From positions 1 to 38,427 of the IMG/VR virus record IMGVR_UViG_3300009091_000032: 38,427 bases of DNA. The stretch is one strand, 5' to 3'. The notes under the pieces were generated by a model, which made no database searches, was not told the origin of the DNA, and worked only from the letters and a program-made list of their open reading frames with translations. Shown one piece after another: positions 24,041-30,842 of this stretch; positions within the stretch are counted from its first letter, which is position 1; each line of letters begins with the position of its first letter. A program made the translations under genes and the position numbers. Origin of the DNA: a virus.

Positions 24041-24069
24041 TTGACAGATTGGAACTCCCTTGCTAAGGT
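24041..24069 (+). promoter_or_regulatory. Sigma-70-type promoter of the Ku gene
   Basis: TTGACA at 24041-24046, 17-base spacing, and extended -10 TGC-TAAGGT (24064-24069). The predicted start near 24076 leaves a short leader with ribosome site AAAGGAGG before GTG 24097. The Ku gene thus seems to have its own early-type promoter, separate from the RNA upstream. Confidence 0.72.
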
Positions 24070-24096
24070 AGCCGAGCAGTCGAAAGGAGGCTCTCG

Positions 24097-24915
24097 GTGA
24101 CCCAGGAGAAGGCGAGCGAACCCAAGGCTGTGACCTACAAGGCCACTCTCAAGACGGTCCTTTCCTGCGGGGAGATGTCGATCCCCGTGAAGCTCTACAA
24201 GGCCACCGAGAGCCACGACATCGAACTCCACCAAGTCCACGCCGAGTGCGGCACCCGGCTGCGCCAGCAGGACCTGTACTGCCCGTTCTGCACCGTCGCC
24301 CGCCGCACCGAGCAGGGGGACAACACGCTCCCGGTCGTCGCGGTCGCCAAGGAAGACGCGGTCAAGGGCTACGAGTACGAGAGCGGCCTGATCGTGACGC
24401 TCACCGAGGAAGAGATCGAGTCGACCCAGCCCGAGAAGGTCGTGGGGATCCAGATCGAGCGGATCCTCCCGGAGTACGACATCGATCCCATCTTCTACAC
24501 CGGAGAGGTCTCGTTCGTCGGCCCGGACAAGGGCGGGGAGACGGGCCTCTCGCTGCTCGCCCGGTCGCTGCGCATGTCCCGGGCCATGGCCATCGGTCGC
24601 CTCGTCGAGCGGGGCCGGTCCAAGGTGCTGGCGATCCGCACGATGTGGCTCGGATCCGGGGAGCGCCATCTTGCGGTGGTGGCTCAGGTGATGCGCTACG
24701 CGGGCGATGTCCGCGACCCGATGGCGGTCGTCGGCTCGTTGAAGCCGACCCCGGACGAGGCCGTCGCGGACTTCTCGGAGATGCTGGCGAAGGTGCCCCA
24801 CGAGACCTTCGCCCTGTCGAAGTACGAAGACCCGGTCCGCGCCAAGCTGCTCGAACTGATCGAGACGAAGAAGAAGGCCCTCGTCGAGGCGAGGGAGACC
24901 TCGGAGGTCTCGTGA
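24097..24915 (+). CDS. ku: Ku-like DNA end-binding protein
   Basis: 272 residues from GTG 24097. It matches bacterial Ku along its length: TLKTVLSCGEMSIPVKLYKATESHD, a core HQVHAECGTRLRQQDLYCPFC with three cysteines, VKGYEYESGLIVTLTEEEIE, IDPIFYTGEVSFVGPDKG, then a helical region RAMAIGRLVERG and QVMRYAGDVRDP. Ku rings thread onto DNA ends and recruit a ligase for end joining. Phage Ku proteins in mycobacteriophages Omega and Corndog help circularise the genome with host LigD. No ligase is seen in this window, so host LigD or a gene elsewhere would be needed. (In the quoted motifs the runs are as seen in the sequence.). Confidence 0.9.
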   Translation: MTQEKASEPKAVTYKATLKTVLSCGEMSIPVKLYKATESHDIELHQVHAECGTRLRQQDLYCPFCTVARRTEQGDNTLPVVAVAKEDAVKGYEYESGLIVTLTEEEIESTQPEKVVGIQIERILPEYDIDPIFYTGEVSFVGPDKGGETGLSLLARSLRMSRAMAIGRLVERGRSKVLAIRTMWLGSGERHLAVVAQVMRYAGDVRDPMAVVGSLKPTPDEAVADFSEMLAKVPHETFALSKYEDPVRAKLLELIETKKKALVEARETSEVS

Positions 24916-25229
24916 GGCACTTCGTGTTGATCTGGGCGGGCTACGAGCACGGGGCTCCGTTGGGGGTCTTCCCCGACTTGGAGCGGGCGCTCGAGGCCTA
25001 CTCCTCCTGCGACGCCCAGACCCACTACGGGCCGGGGGACCACTACGAGGTGTGGGAGTTCACCGACGGCCTGTTCCCGAAGATGAACAACGGCTGTCCG
25101 CTGACCAACGACAAGATCGACTCCGGCTCCCGGACCCACGTCGTCTTCGAGGGTCCCTGCCGTTGGGAGAGCCTGTCGGAAAGCCCCGAGGCCAAGAAGA
25201 TTCTCTCTCGCTCGAGGAAGAAGCGATGA
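24912..25229 (+). CDS. Hypothetical small protein after Ku
   Basis: 105 residues from GTG 24912, overlapping the Ku stop (GTGA), so probably co-translated with Ku. The N-terminal strand HFVLIWAGYEHGAPLGVF and following helix suggest a small alpha/beta fold. The C-terminus is basic and helical (EAKKILSRSRKKR). No family recognised. Coupling to Ku makes an end-joining accessory role worth testing, but nothing in the sequence shows it. Confidence 0.6.
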   Translation: MRHFVLIWAGYEHGAPLGVFPDLERALEAYSSCDAQTHYGPGDHYEVWEFTDGLFPKMNNGCPLTNDKIDSGSRTHVVFEGPCRWESLSESPEAKKILSRSRKKR

Positions 25230-25489
25230 GCAAGCCCAAGGAACACCGCTGGCGGAACCCGCGCACCGGGGTGGAGCTCTACCTTCGGCGCGGTGTCCGG
25301 AACGAGTCCAAGATCGTGACGAACGCGACCGCCGAGGAGTTGGGCTTCCGGATCCTGCGGCTGCTCGAGGACCAAGAAGACATGGTAGACCAACTGCGGA
25401 CCTACCAACTGGAGGAGAGGATCCAGCCGGAAGAGGACGAAACCCGGAGCCCTCGCAGCGTGGCCGAAGACGACAACTTCTGGAAGTAG
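25226..25489 (+). CDS. Hypothetical small charged protein
   Basis: 87 residues from ATG 25226, four-base overlap with the previous gene. A basic N-terminal half (HRWRNPRTGVELYLRRGVR) is followed by an acidic helical C-terminal half ending SVAEDDNFWK. No motif recognised. Confidence 0.6.
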   Translation: MSKPKEHRWRNPRTGVELYLRRGVRNESKIVTNATAEELGFRILRLLEDQEDMVDQLRTYQLEERIQPEEDETRSPRSVAEDDNFWK

Positions 25490-25498
25490 GGGGAAGCG

Positions 25499-25690
25499 GT
25501 GACCGCTAAAGAGTTGGTGGACGACCTGCAGAGGCTGATCGATCACGACCCGTCGATCCGGGACCTGCCCGTGGTGTGCGAAGGGGACGGCTACGGCCTC
25601 GCCACCGAGCTCGATGTCACCGAGGAGTACACGGTGACCCAAGGCCAGCGGGTGGTGCTCCTGTCCTACGTGGGCAAGGCGGACTTCTAA
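25499..25690 (+). CDS. Hypothetical small protein
   Basis: 63 residues from GTG 25499, with AGGGGGAAGC upstream. The opening (TAKELVDDLQRLIDHDP followed by LPVVCEGDGYGL) resembles a common family of very small phage proteins that start with a helix and then a beta hairpin. Function unknown. Confidence 0.58.
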   Translation: MTAKELVDDLQRLIDHDPSIRDLPVVCEGDGYGLATELDVTEEYTVTQGQRVVLLSYVGKADF

Positions 25691-25691
25691 C

Positions 25692-25892
25692 GTGTACTTG
25701 GGTCCCTTCGGAATGATCTCTCCCGAGATCCACGCCCACGAGATCGACCGGTTGAGGCGGGCTCTGGCCGATGCCCAAGAGGCGATCCGCAAGGCGTGGG
25801 AGATCGACAACGACCCCGCAGGAGACTTGTCCCGGGACTGGTTCGACCTGCCGGCGGTCCAGGACGCCATGAAAGCGGGGGCTCTCCGGTGA
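25692..25892 (+). CDS. Hypothetical small helical protein
   Basis: 66 residues from GTG 25692, one base after the previous stop. Mostly helix (EIHAHEIDRLRRALADAQEA). No ribosome site of note, so translation may depend on the upstream gene. The stop overlaps the methyltransferase-like gene (GTGA). Function unknown. Confidence 0.52.
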   Translation: MYLGPFGMISPEIHAHEIDRLRRALADAQEAIRKAWEIDNDPAGDLSRDWFDLPAVQDAMKAGALR

Positions 25893-26485
25893 GAGTCCTC
25901 GTCGCTTGCGAGTTCTCGGGGATCGTCCGGGACGCCTTTCGGCGCCGAGGGCACGATGCGGTGTCCTGCGACTTCCTGCCCACGGAGGCCGAGGGCCCCC
26001 ATATCGAGGGCGATGTCCTCAAAGTGCTGGGAGACGGGTGGGACCTGATGATCGCTCACCCGCCCTGCACCTACCTCTCGGTGAGCGGCCTGCACTGGAA
26101 CAAGCGCAGGCCCGAGCGGGCCGCCAAGACCGAGGAGGCCTTGGCCTTCGTCCGGGCCCTCCTCGAGGCTCCCATCCCCCGGATCGCGCTCGAGAACCCG
26201 ATCTCCGCGATCTCCACCCGGATCCGGAAGCCCGATCAGATCCTCCAGCCGTGGATGTTCGGGCACCCGGAGTCGAAGGCGACCTGCCTGTGGCTCAAGG
26301 GGCTGCCTCTCCTCGTCCCGACGAACGTGCTCCCGCTTCCGCCCGGCGGGCGCTGGTCGAATCAGACCCCGAGCGGGCAGAACAAACTCGGGCCGTCTCC
26401 GGATCGCTGGAAAGTCCGGTCCAAAACCTATCCCGGTCTCGCGGAAGCGATGGCCGAGCATTGGGGGGCACTCGATGGCCGGTAA
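25889..26485 (+). CDS. Short C5-cytosine-methyltransferase-like protein
   Basis: 198 residues from GTG 25889 (GTGA overlap). It opens with VLVACEFSGIVRDAF, the AdoMet-binding start of C5-methyltransferases, followed by SCDFLPTE and GWDLMIAHPPCTYLSVSG with the catalytic Cys60 in PPC. ALENPISAIS at about 100-109 corresponds to the ENV motif, here ENP. The protein is much shorter than typical cytosine methyltransferases and has no obvious target-recognition domain. Such short versions are common in phages. It could modify phage DNA against restriction or protect it by an altered specificity. Activity is not certain. Confidence 0.72.
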   Translation: MRVLVACEFSGIVRDAFRRRGHDAVSCDFLPTEAEGPHIEGDVLKVLGDGWDLMIAHPPCTYLSVSGLHWNKRRPERAAKTEEALAFVRALLEAPIPRIALENPISAISTRIRKPDQILQPWMFGHPESKATCLWLKGLPLLVPTNVLPLPPGGRWSNQTPSGQNKLGPSPDRWKVRSKTYPGLAEAMAEHWGALDGR

Positions 26486-26726
26486 GAAGTCTCCGTCGCT
26501 CGCAGCCTTCAAGGCCCAACTCCAAGCCAAGTTCATCGCCCCAAGGGAGGTGGAGAAGGCCCGCAAGATCCGGGACGACCACAAGTGGGTCGTTCAGGAC
26601 CAAGAGGAGGTCCTCCAAGACTACGAGGATCAGATGGTCAAGTGGACGTGGTTCCTCTACGGCTGGACGGCGGCCCTCGAGGCGGTAGCCAAGGGTAAGG
26701 TCAAGTTCGCATCGAGGAAGAAGTGA
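26475..26726 (+). CDS. Hypothetical basic helical protein
   Basis: 83 residues from ATG 26475, starting 11 bases before the end of the methyltransferase-like gene. Helical and basic, with a Trp-containing hydrophobic stretch (VKWTWFLYGWTAAL) and a Lys-rich end. No family recognised. It may bind nucleic acid or the membrane surface. Confidence 0.58.
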   Translation: MAGKKSPSLAAFKAQLQAKFIAPREVEKARKIRDDHKWVVQDQEEVLQDYEDQMVKWTWFLYGWTAALEAVAKGKVKFASRKK

Positions 26727-27121
26727 GCAGGCGCTATTCCTTGGCCGTGGACTTCGACGGTGTCCTGCACCGCTACGACACCCCGTGGATCGCCCCGCAC
26801 ATCATCCCGGACGCTCCCGTGGACGGGGCCATCGATTGGCTGCACCGGATGCTCCAGAGGTTCGACATCGTGATCTTCACGACCCGGGGCAGGACGTGGC
26901 GGGGCCGCCGCGCGGTCCGTCGTTGGCTTCGGGCGAACTCCTGGCCCCCGTGGTGGATCACCGACGAGTTCGGTCGGGGCTTGGAGGAGGTTCAGGTCAC
27001 GGCGGTGAAGCCCCCGGCGCTCATCTACCTGGACGACCGGGCGATCCGATTCGTGGGCACGTTCCCGACGGTGGACGAGGTCCATCGGGCCCGCCCGTGG
27101 CACAAGGAGCCGAAGCCATGA
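26723..27121 (+). CDS. HAD-like phosphatase
   Basis: 132 residues from GTG 26723, overlapping the previous stop. HAD motif I is LAVDFDGVL (Asp10, Asp12). Motif II is within IVIFTTRG. The acidic motif near the end is IYLDDRAIRF, preceded by a Lys (VTAVKPPALIYL). Small phage HAD proteins of this type are known, some acting as nucleotide or polynucleotide 3'-phosphatases. The substrate here is unknown. With Ku nearby, an end-processing role is conceivable but speculative. Confidence 0.78.
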   Translation: MSRRYSLAVDFDGVLHRYDTPWIAPHIIPDAPVDGAIDWLHRMLQRFDIVIFTTRGRTWRGRRAVRRWLRANSWPPWWITDEFGRGLEEVQVTAVKPPALIYLDDRAIRFVGTFPTVDEVHRARPWHKEPKP

Positions 27122-27951
27122 GCACTGACGCCCGCAAGGGCCCGAGCGCAGACGAGTTGAACGACTTCATCGAACAGTGGAGGATGCTCCACGCGCTCAG
27201 CGACGAGCGCCCCATCGAGTACGACCGCATGATGCTCCACTATGCGCTCAAGAAGTGGGGAGCGCCCGCGCCGAAGGTGGAGGCGAGCGAGGAGACGGAT
27301 TACGAGCGCGTGAAGCGGGAGCGCCCTGATCTCATGGCGGAGGCGGAAGCCGAACTGGACGAGAGCGAGAGTCGCTTCGCCCCGCCCGCGCCCTACTACC
27401 CCGCCGAGTGTGTGTCTCAGAAGAACGGCCCGATCATGGTGCGGACCTGCATCGAGTGCGGCGAGGAATACGCCGACTTCACCTGCATCTCGTCCATGAA
27501 GTGCCCGTTGTGCAGGAGGCCCGCGCCCTACGACGACAAGCTGGTGGAGGCGCTGATCGAGGCGGCTGACGAAGCGGCGGACGTTCTACGTACCAACGGA
27601 TTTCCTTTCGCGGGTGGAACTCTCAGCGACGCCGTGTTCAACCTCCGCGCCTCGCGCCCGGTCGAGCGCGCCGGGATACTTGAAGCAGCGGAATCCTTGC
27701 AGGCTGCCGCGTGTGATCCAGACGCACTCGCCAGGATAGTTCTGGAGCATCGCGCCTCGCGCCCGGTCGAGCGGCGGGTGGAGGTGGAGGGAGTCGCTCA
27801 CCTTCGTCCTAATGGTGAAATCTTCGCCGTCACGATTGGCGGGACGAGAGAGGAGAACGAACAGAGATGCGCGGAGTTCAACGGGCCAAACTCCAAGCGC
27901 GTCGATCCCTGCACGATCACACTCCACGCCGCCGCGCGGGAGGAGGGGTGA
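27118..27951 (+). CDS. Hypothetical protein with zinc knuckle and internal repeat
   Basis: 277 residues from ATG 27118. The middle has a zinc-ribbon-like CIECGEEYADFTC followed by MKCPLC. Further on a short unit RASRPVER occurs twice (about residues 178-185 and 213-220), coded by an exact DNA repeat. The last part is a beta-rich segment (VAHLRPNGEIFAVTIGG). Codon use differs from the replication genes: more GCG and CGC, fewer TTG and CGG, suggesting later acquisition. Function unknown. Confidence 0.6.
   Translation: MSTDARKGPSADELNDFIEQWRMLHALSDERPIEYDRMMLHYALKKWGAPAPKVEASEETDYERVKRERPDLMAEAEAELDESESRFAPPAPYYPAECVSQKNGPIMVRTCIECGEEYADFTCISSMKCPLCRRPAPYDDKLVEALIEAADEAADVLRTNGFPFAGGTLSDAVFNLRASRPVERAGILEAAESLQAAACDPDALARIVLEHRASRPVERRVEVEGVAHLRPNGEIFAVTIGGTREENEQRCAEFNGPNSKRVDPCTITLHAAAREEG
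27646..27773 (+). repeat. Exact 23-base direct repeat (27646-27668 and 27751-27773)
   Basis: The same 23 bases, CGCGCCTCGCGCC followed by CGGTCGAGCG, occur twice 105 bases apart in the same reading frame, giving a duplicated RASRPVER unit. The perfect identity, including silent positions, suggests a recent duplication. Confidence 0.8.
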
Positions 27952-28292
27952 TGGCGGCGCACGAGTCTTGGCACGTCAACGATCCGCTTGACAAGCGCTG
28001 TCCCCACGCAGAGCCACAAGCTGATTCTCAGTTGCACGGCGTTTGCGTGTTCTGTTGGCGTGATCGAGCTGGAGCCATCCGCGCCCACCTAACCACCGAG
28101 AACGAGGCGCTCAAGAAGGAGTTGGAGGAGACGAGGGGAAGACTCAAAAGGCTGGATGACGAGGGAATCCTCCCGCTGCTGAACACTCTGCTGTTGCGAG
28201 CCGAGTCCGGAATCCAGTCGTTCCCGGACGAGATCGCAGATGCCAAGAAGAGGTATCAAGCCGCGCTCGAAGGGAAGAAGGGGGAGACATGA
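27951..28292 (+). CDS. Hypothetical protein with Cys-rich head and coiled-coil body
   Basis: 113 residues from ATG 27951, which overlaps the previous stop and follows GGGAGGAGGGG. The N-terminal 45 residues hold three cysteines (RCPHAEP, GVCVFCWRD) that could form a zinc site. From TENEALKKELEETRGRL onward the chain is coiled coil. The ENEALKKELE stretch also occurs in the protein at 28552-29013, pointing to a shared origin. Confidence 0.6.
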   Translation: MAAHESWHVNDPLDKRCPHAEPQADSQLHGVCVFCWRDRAGAIRAHLTTENEALKKELEETRGRLKRLDDEGILPLLNTLLLRAESGIQSFPDEIADAKKRYQAALEGKKGET

Positions 28293-28555
28293 GCGTCTTG
28301 ACCAAGGAAGAGCTCGAGGAAATCCTTCCGTATGGGATCTACGACAAGGCGGCGATGACCGATTTCGGGGTGCAGGTCGCTGCGCTGGTCGAGGAGAGGC
28401 TGAAGGAGAAGGTGTGCTCGATCTGCGGTGCCCGCGCCGAGCCGTCCATCGACCTCATTCGTGACTGGCAACACACCGACCGGAAGGTCGATCACTCGGG
28501 GTGGAGGGTTGTCACCCGCGCCCAGTTCGAGGTCGAGATAGGGGGTGGCCGATGA
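28289..28555 (+). CDS. Hypothetical small protein
   Basis: 88 residues from ATG 28289, four-base overlap with the previous gene and a GAAGGGGGAGA ribosome site. A helical N-terminus (KEELEEILPYGIYDKAA) is followed by CSICGARAEP, a possible half zinc site. Function unknown. Confidence 0.55.
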   Translation: MSVLTKEELEEILPYGIYDKAAMTDFGVQVAALVEERLKEKVCSICGARAEPSIDLIRDWQHTDRKVDHSGWRVVTRAQFEVEIGGGR

Positions 28556-29013
28556 GCGAGTTCAAGGGTCGCAAGCACTCACCGCTGCCGTGGAGGTCCG
28601 AGCACGGCTACATCTTCGACGCGAACGGCGGCATGGTGGCCGACTACGACGAGCTCGACCGCGACCACCCGGAGGCGACCGTGCGCGCTCGCGGGGTCGG
28701 GCGCGGGCTGACCGACGCGCAGCAGGACGAGAACATGGCGGACATCTGCGAGGCGATGAACAACCGCGCCCGCCTCGCCGCCGAGAACGAGGCTCTCAAG
28801 AAGGAACTGGAGCAGGCCCGCAAGGAAATCGCCGAGTGGGAGGAGTCGTTCGACACGATGACCTCAGAGGGCCTCCGAGTGGCCACGGGCCTCAGAAACG
28901 AACTCGCACAGGCCCGCCAGCGAATCGCCCGGCTGGATTCCGACCTGATCCACCGTGAGGGCGAGGTCGAGAGGCTGGAGCGCGAAGCCGCGCGTCGCGA
29001 GGGACGGTCGTGA
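28552..29013 (+). CDS. Hypothetical coiled-coil protein
   Basis: 153 residues from ATG 28552, overlapping the previous stop. The start, KGRKHSPLPWRSEHGYIFDANG, resembles a phage family with an SPLPW motif. MADICEAMNNRARLAAENEALKK then leads into a long coiled coil to the end. Related in part to the protein at 27951-28292. Function unknown. Confidence 0.6.
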   Translation: MSEFKGRKHSPLPWRSEHGYIFDANGGMVADYDELDRDHPEATVRARGVGRGLTDAQQDENMADICEAMNNRARLAAENEALKKELEQARKEIAEWEESFDTMTSEGLRVATGLRNELAQARQRIARLDSDLIHREGEVERLEREAARREGRS

Positions 29014-29333
29014 TCGCCCGGGTTCTCGTTCTCCTCGTCGCGATTCTCTTCGCCGCGCCCGCGTTCGCGCTCTCTGGGGTCTTCCGCGACGGCTTCGAGT
29101 CCGGCGATGATCGCTACTGGACCGGACCGCTCGAAACTTGCCGCGCGCCGGACGACGATCCCGCGCCGCTTTGCTCGAGATCGATGGATGTCGAACCGTG
29201 GCTCTTCGTCTGCGAGGAGTGGCCCGTTCGCTGCTACCACATCTGCGCGCCCGAGTACGCGGGCGGAGGCGACTGCCTCTTCCTATGGTTCCACGGACTC
29301 CCCGCTCCGGGCGAGGAGGGTGGCGAGCCGTGA
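29010..29333 (+). CDS. Secreted cysteine-rich small protein
   Basis: 107 residues from GTG 29010. Residues 1-21 form a signal peptide (IARVLVLLVAILFAAPAFAL, a cleavage site after AFA being likely). The mature part starts GVFRDGFESGDDRYW, a motif common near N- or C-termini of secreted bacterial proteins, and carries six cysteines, so disulphides in the periplasm or outside are likely. It may alter the host envelope or be a moron. Codon use matches the insert-like block. Confidence 0.6.
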   Translation: MIARVLVLLVAILFAAPAFALSGVFRDGFESGDDRYWTGPLETCRAPDDDPAPLCSRSMDVEPWLFVCEEWPVRCYHICAPEYAGGGDCLFLWFHGLPAPGEEGGEP

Positions 29334-29530
29334 GCGTCGTCCCGTTCCGCCACGACGAAAGCACCCCGAGCGGGGCCGTGATGAAGAAGTTGGCCGAACT
29401 CCGGGCCAAGATCGCCAACGTCGAGGACCCGACCGAGGATGACTGGGCCGAGATGGACCAACTGACCGAAGAGCTCAAGCGCCGGATCGAGGTCGCCCTC
29501 GGGGTGGACCTGAGCGAGGACAGCGAATGA
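29330..29530 (+). CDS. Hypothetical small acidic helical protein
   Basis: 66 residues from GTG 29330, overlapping the previous stop; an in-frame ATG at about 29381 is the alternative. The body is helical and acidic (AELRAKIANVEDPTEDD, QLTEELKRRIEVAL). No motif recognised. Codon use returns to the style of the replication genes. Confidence 0.55.
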   Translation: MSVVPFRHDESTPSGAVMKKLAELRAKIANVEDPTEDDWAEMDQLTEELKRRIEVALGVDLSEDSE

Positions 29531-29778
29531 GCGACCGCACCAGTCGTCGGCTCTACTGCATCCAGCGTCCCGACCAGACCCTGATCCAGAAGTCGGTGAG
29601 CGACGATCCCAAGTTGTGTTGGGAGTTGGCGCTCGCCACCGACAAGCGCTGCGCCAAGTACGGGAAGAACTTGGTCGGGCGCGAGGATGGCCTCGCCTTC
29701 TCGATCTTTCGTCTCAAGCGCCGCGGCTACCGGCGTCGGCCGGCCAAAGTCGTGCTCTTGACTGCGGCCTCGAACTGA
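29527..29778 (+). CDS. Hypothetical small basic protein
   Basis: 83 residues from ATG 29527, four-base overlap. Basic, with a strand LYCIQRPDQTLIQKSV and a Lys/Arg-rich end (RLKRRGYRRRPAKVVLL). May bind nucleic acid. Family not recognised. A 45-base gap follows before the next gene. Confidence 0.58.
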   Translation: MSDRTSRRLYCIQRPDQTLIQKSVSDDPKLCWELALATDKRCAKYGKNLVGREDGLAFSIFRLKRRGYRRRPAKVVLLTAASN

Positions 29779-29823
29779 AATATCAAGTAGAAAGTTCGGC
29801 TCGGACCGGAAAGGAGCCTCTCG

Positions 29824-30504
29824 ATGTCCACCCCCAATGTCCTCTGGAAGGCCCCCGAATCGTGGGATCAACTCCACCTCGGCGGGCTGGCCAAGGTGAA
29901 GACTCGGGTCGGGGAGAAGCAGGGAAAGATCGTCGTTCTCGGGCAGGGGGGCCAGGACCAGTTGGTCACCATCGAGTTCGACCCCGAGCCCGGCGGAGTC
30001 TCCGGCCCGCGGATGACCACGCAGGCCTTCGGGCCCTACCTGCTCCTGGCCTTCGACGCTGAGACCGGCGGGGGCCTCGGAGCCCAAGCCGTGGCACCCG
30101 CTCCGGAGCCCGCTCCCGCTCCGGCCCCCGAGACCAAGTCCGCCCCCAAGAAGGCCGCCTCCAAGCCCGCCAAGCCGAAGCCGACCCCCGAGCCCAAGGA
30201 GGACCCGGAGGTTCCCACCTCCCTCGAGGTCATCGAGGAGTCCCCGGTCCCCGTCCCCCCGAACCGCATGACGCTCGCCGAGCTCGCCAAGGCCTCGGGG
30301 GTCTCCGTGGTCTCGTTGCGCAAGTACGTGGCCCGCTACCCGAGCGAGTTGCCCTTCGAGATGGACAAGCGGTGCCGCCCGCTGTTCGCGCCCGACGCCA
30401 TCCTCGTCGTCCAGCGCAAGCGGGCCGAGAACTGGGGGACCCCGAAGAGACCGCGCAAGCCCTGGACCCGCCGAAACCCCGAGGCTGCCTCCACGGCGTC
30501 CTAG
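29824..30504 (+). CDS. Protein with N-terminal beta domain, Pro/Ala linker and C-terminal helix-turn-helix
   Basis: 226 residues from ATG 29824, with ribosome site GGAAAGGAGC. About residues 1-85 are beta-rich, residues 90-145 are a Pro/Ala/Lys/Glu linker, and residues 150-200 form a MerR-like helix-turn-helix: MTLAELAKASGVSVVSLRKY, then VARYPSELPF and a wing with RCRPLFAPDAI. This module closely parallels LADVSRQSRISILTLYKYL-MRYPEQL-RRLFEPGF in the protein at 20639-21538. The C-terminus is basic. A DNA-binding partner or paralogue is likely; the target is unknown. Confidence 0.66.
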   Translation: MSTPNVLWKAPESWDQLHLGGLAKVKTRVGEKQGKIVVLGQGGQDQLVTIEFDPEPGGVSGPRMTTQAFGPYLLLAFDAETGGGLGAQAVAPAPEPAPAPAPETKSAPKKAASKPAKPKPTPEPKEDPEVPTSLEVIEESPVPVPPNRMTLAELAKASGVSVVSLRKYVARYPSELPFEMDKRCRPLFAPDAILVVQRKRAENWGTPKRPRKPWTRRNPEAASTAS

Positions 30505-30515
30505 GCGCCCCGGCC

Positions 30516-30842
30516 ATGGTCTCCCCAGAGAATGCCTCCGCCTTGGCCACCTTGGCCTTCTGGGTGGCCGCCCTGTTCGTCCTGTGGGTGCTCCTGATCG
30601 TCGGCCTGTACCTGTTCCTGCGCTTGAGCCGGAGGATGGCGTACCAGTCCTCGCTCACGGTTCGCCCGCGGGCGGGCCAAGTCTGGGACAGCGGCTTCGG
30701 GGATGATCTCCAGGTCCTTTCGGTGGATGACGAAGGCTCGGTCAAGGTGTCGTTCGGGGGCTTCGCGTGGGAGGAGACCCCCTTCGAGTGGCGCCGCAAC
30801 CAGCGCCGGGACCACCGCTTCTTGATCGAGGCCTGCCGATGA
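30516..30842 (+). CDS. Small membrane protein
   Basis: 108 residues from ATG 30516. Residues about 9-36 are one strong membrane helix (LATLAFWVAALFVLWVLLIV and on). The soluble part is beta-like, with PRAGQVWDSGFGDDLQVLSVDDE resembling the PGQ-W-x-D type beta domains of some phage and bacterial proteins. Its stop overlaps the resolvase start. Function unknown. Confidence 0.6.
   Translation: MVSPENASALATLAFWVAALFVLWVLLIVGLYLFLRLSRRMAYQSSLTVRPRAGQVWDSGFGDDLQVLSVDDEGSVKVSFGGFAWEETPFEWRRNQRRDHRFLIEACR

Noticed and set aside
22388-24096. tmRNA or RNase P RNA as identity of the large RNA
   Set aside because: No alanine-tRNA-like ends with a resume codon and tag are seen, and the conserved RNase P core (GAGGAAAGTCC-like) is absent.
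22388-24096. Firm call of GOLLD or ROOL
   Set aside because: The setting fits, but I cannot recall or see a diagnostic sequence motif, and the length is greater. A covariance search is required.
27646-27773. CRISPR-like repeats
   Set aside because: Only two copies 105 bases apart within one reading frame. No array exists anywhere in the window.
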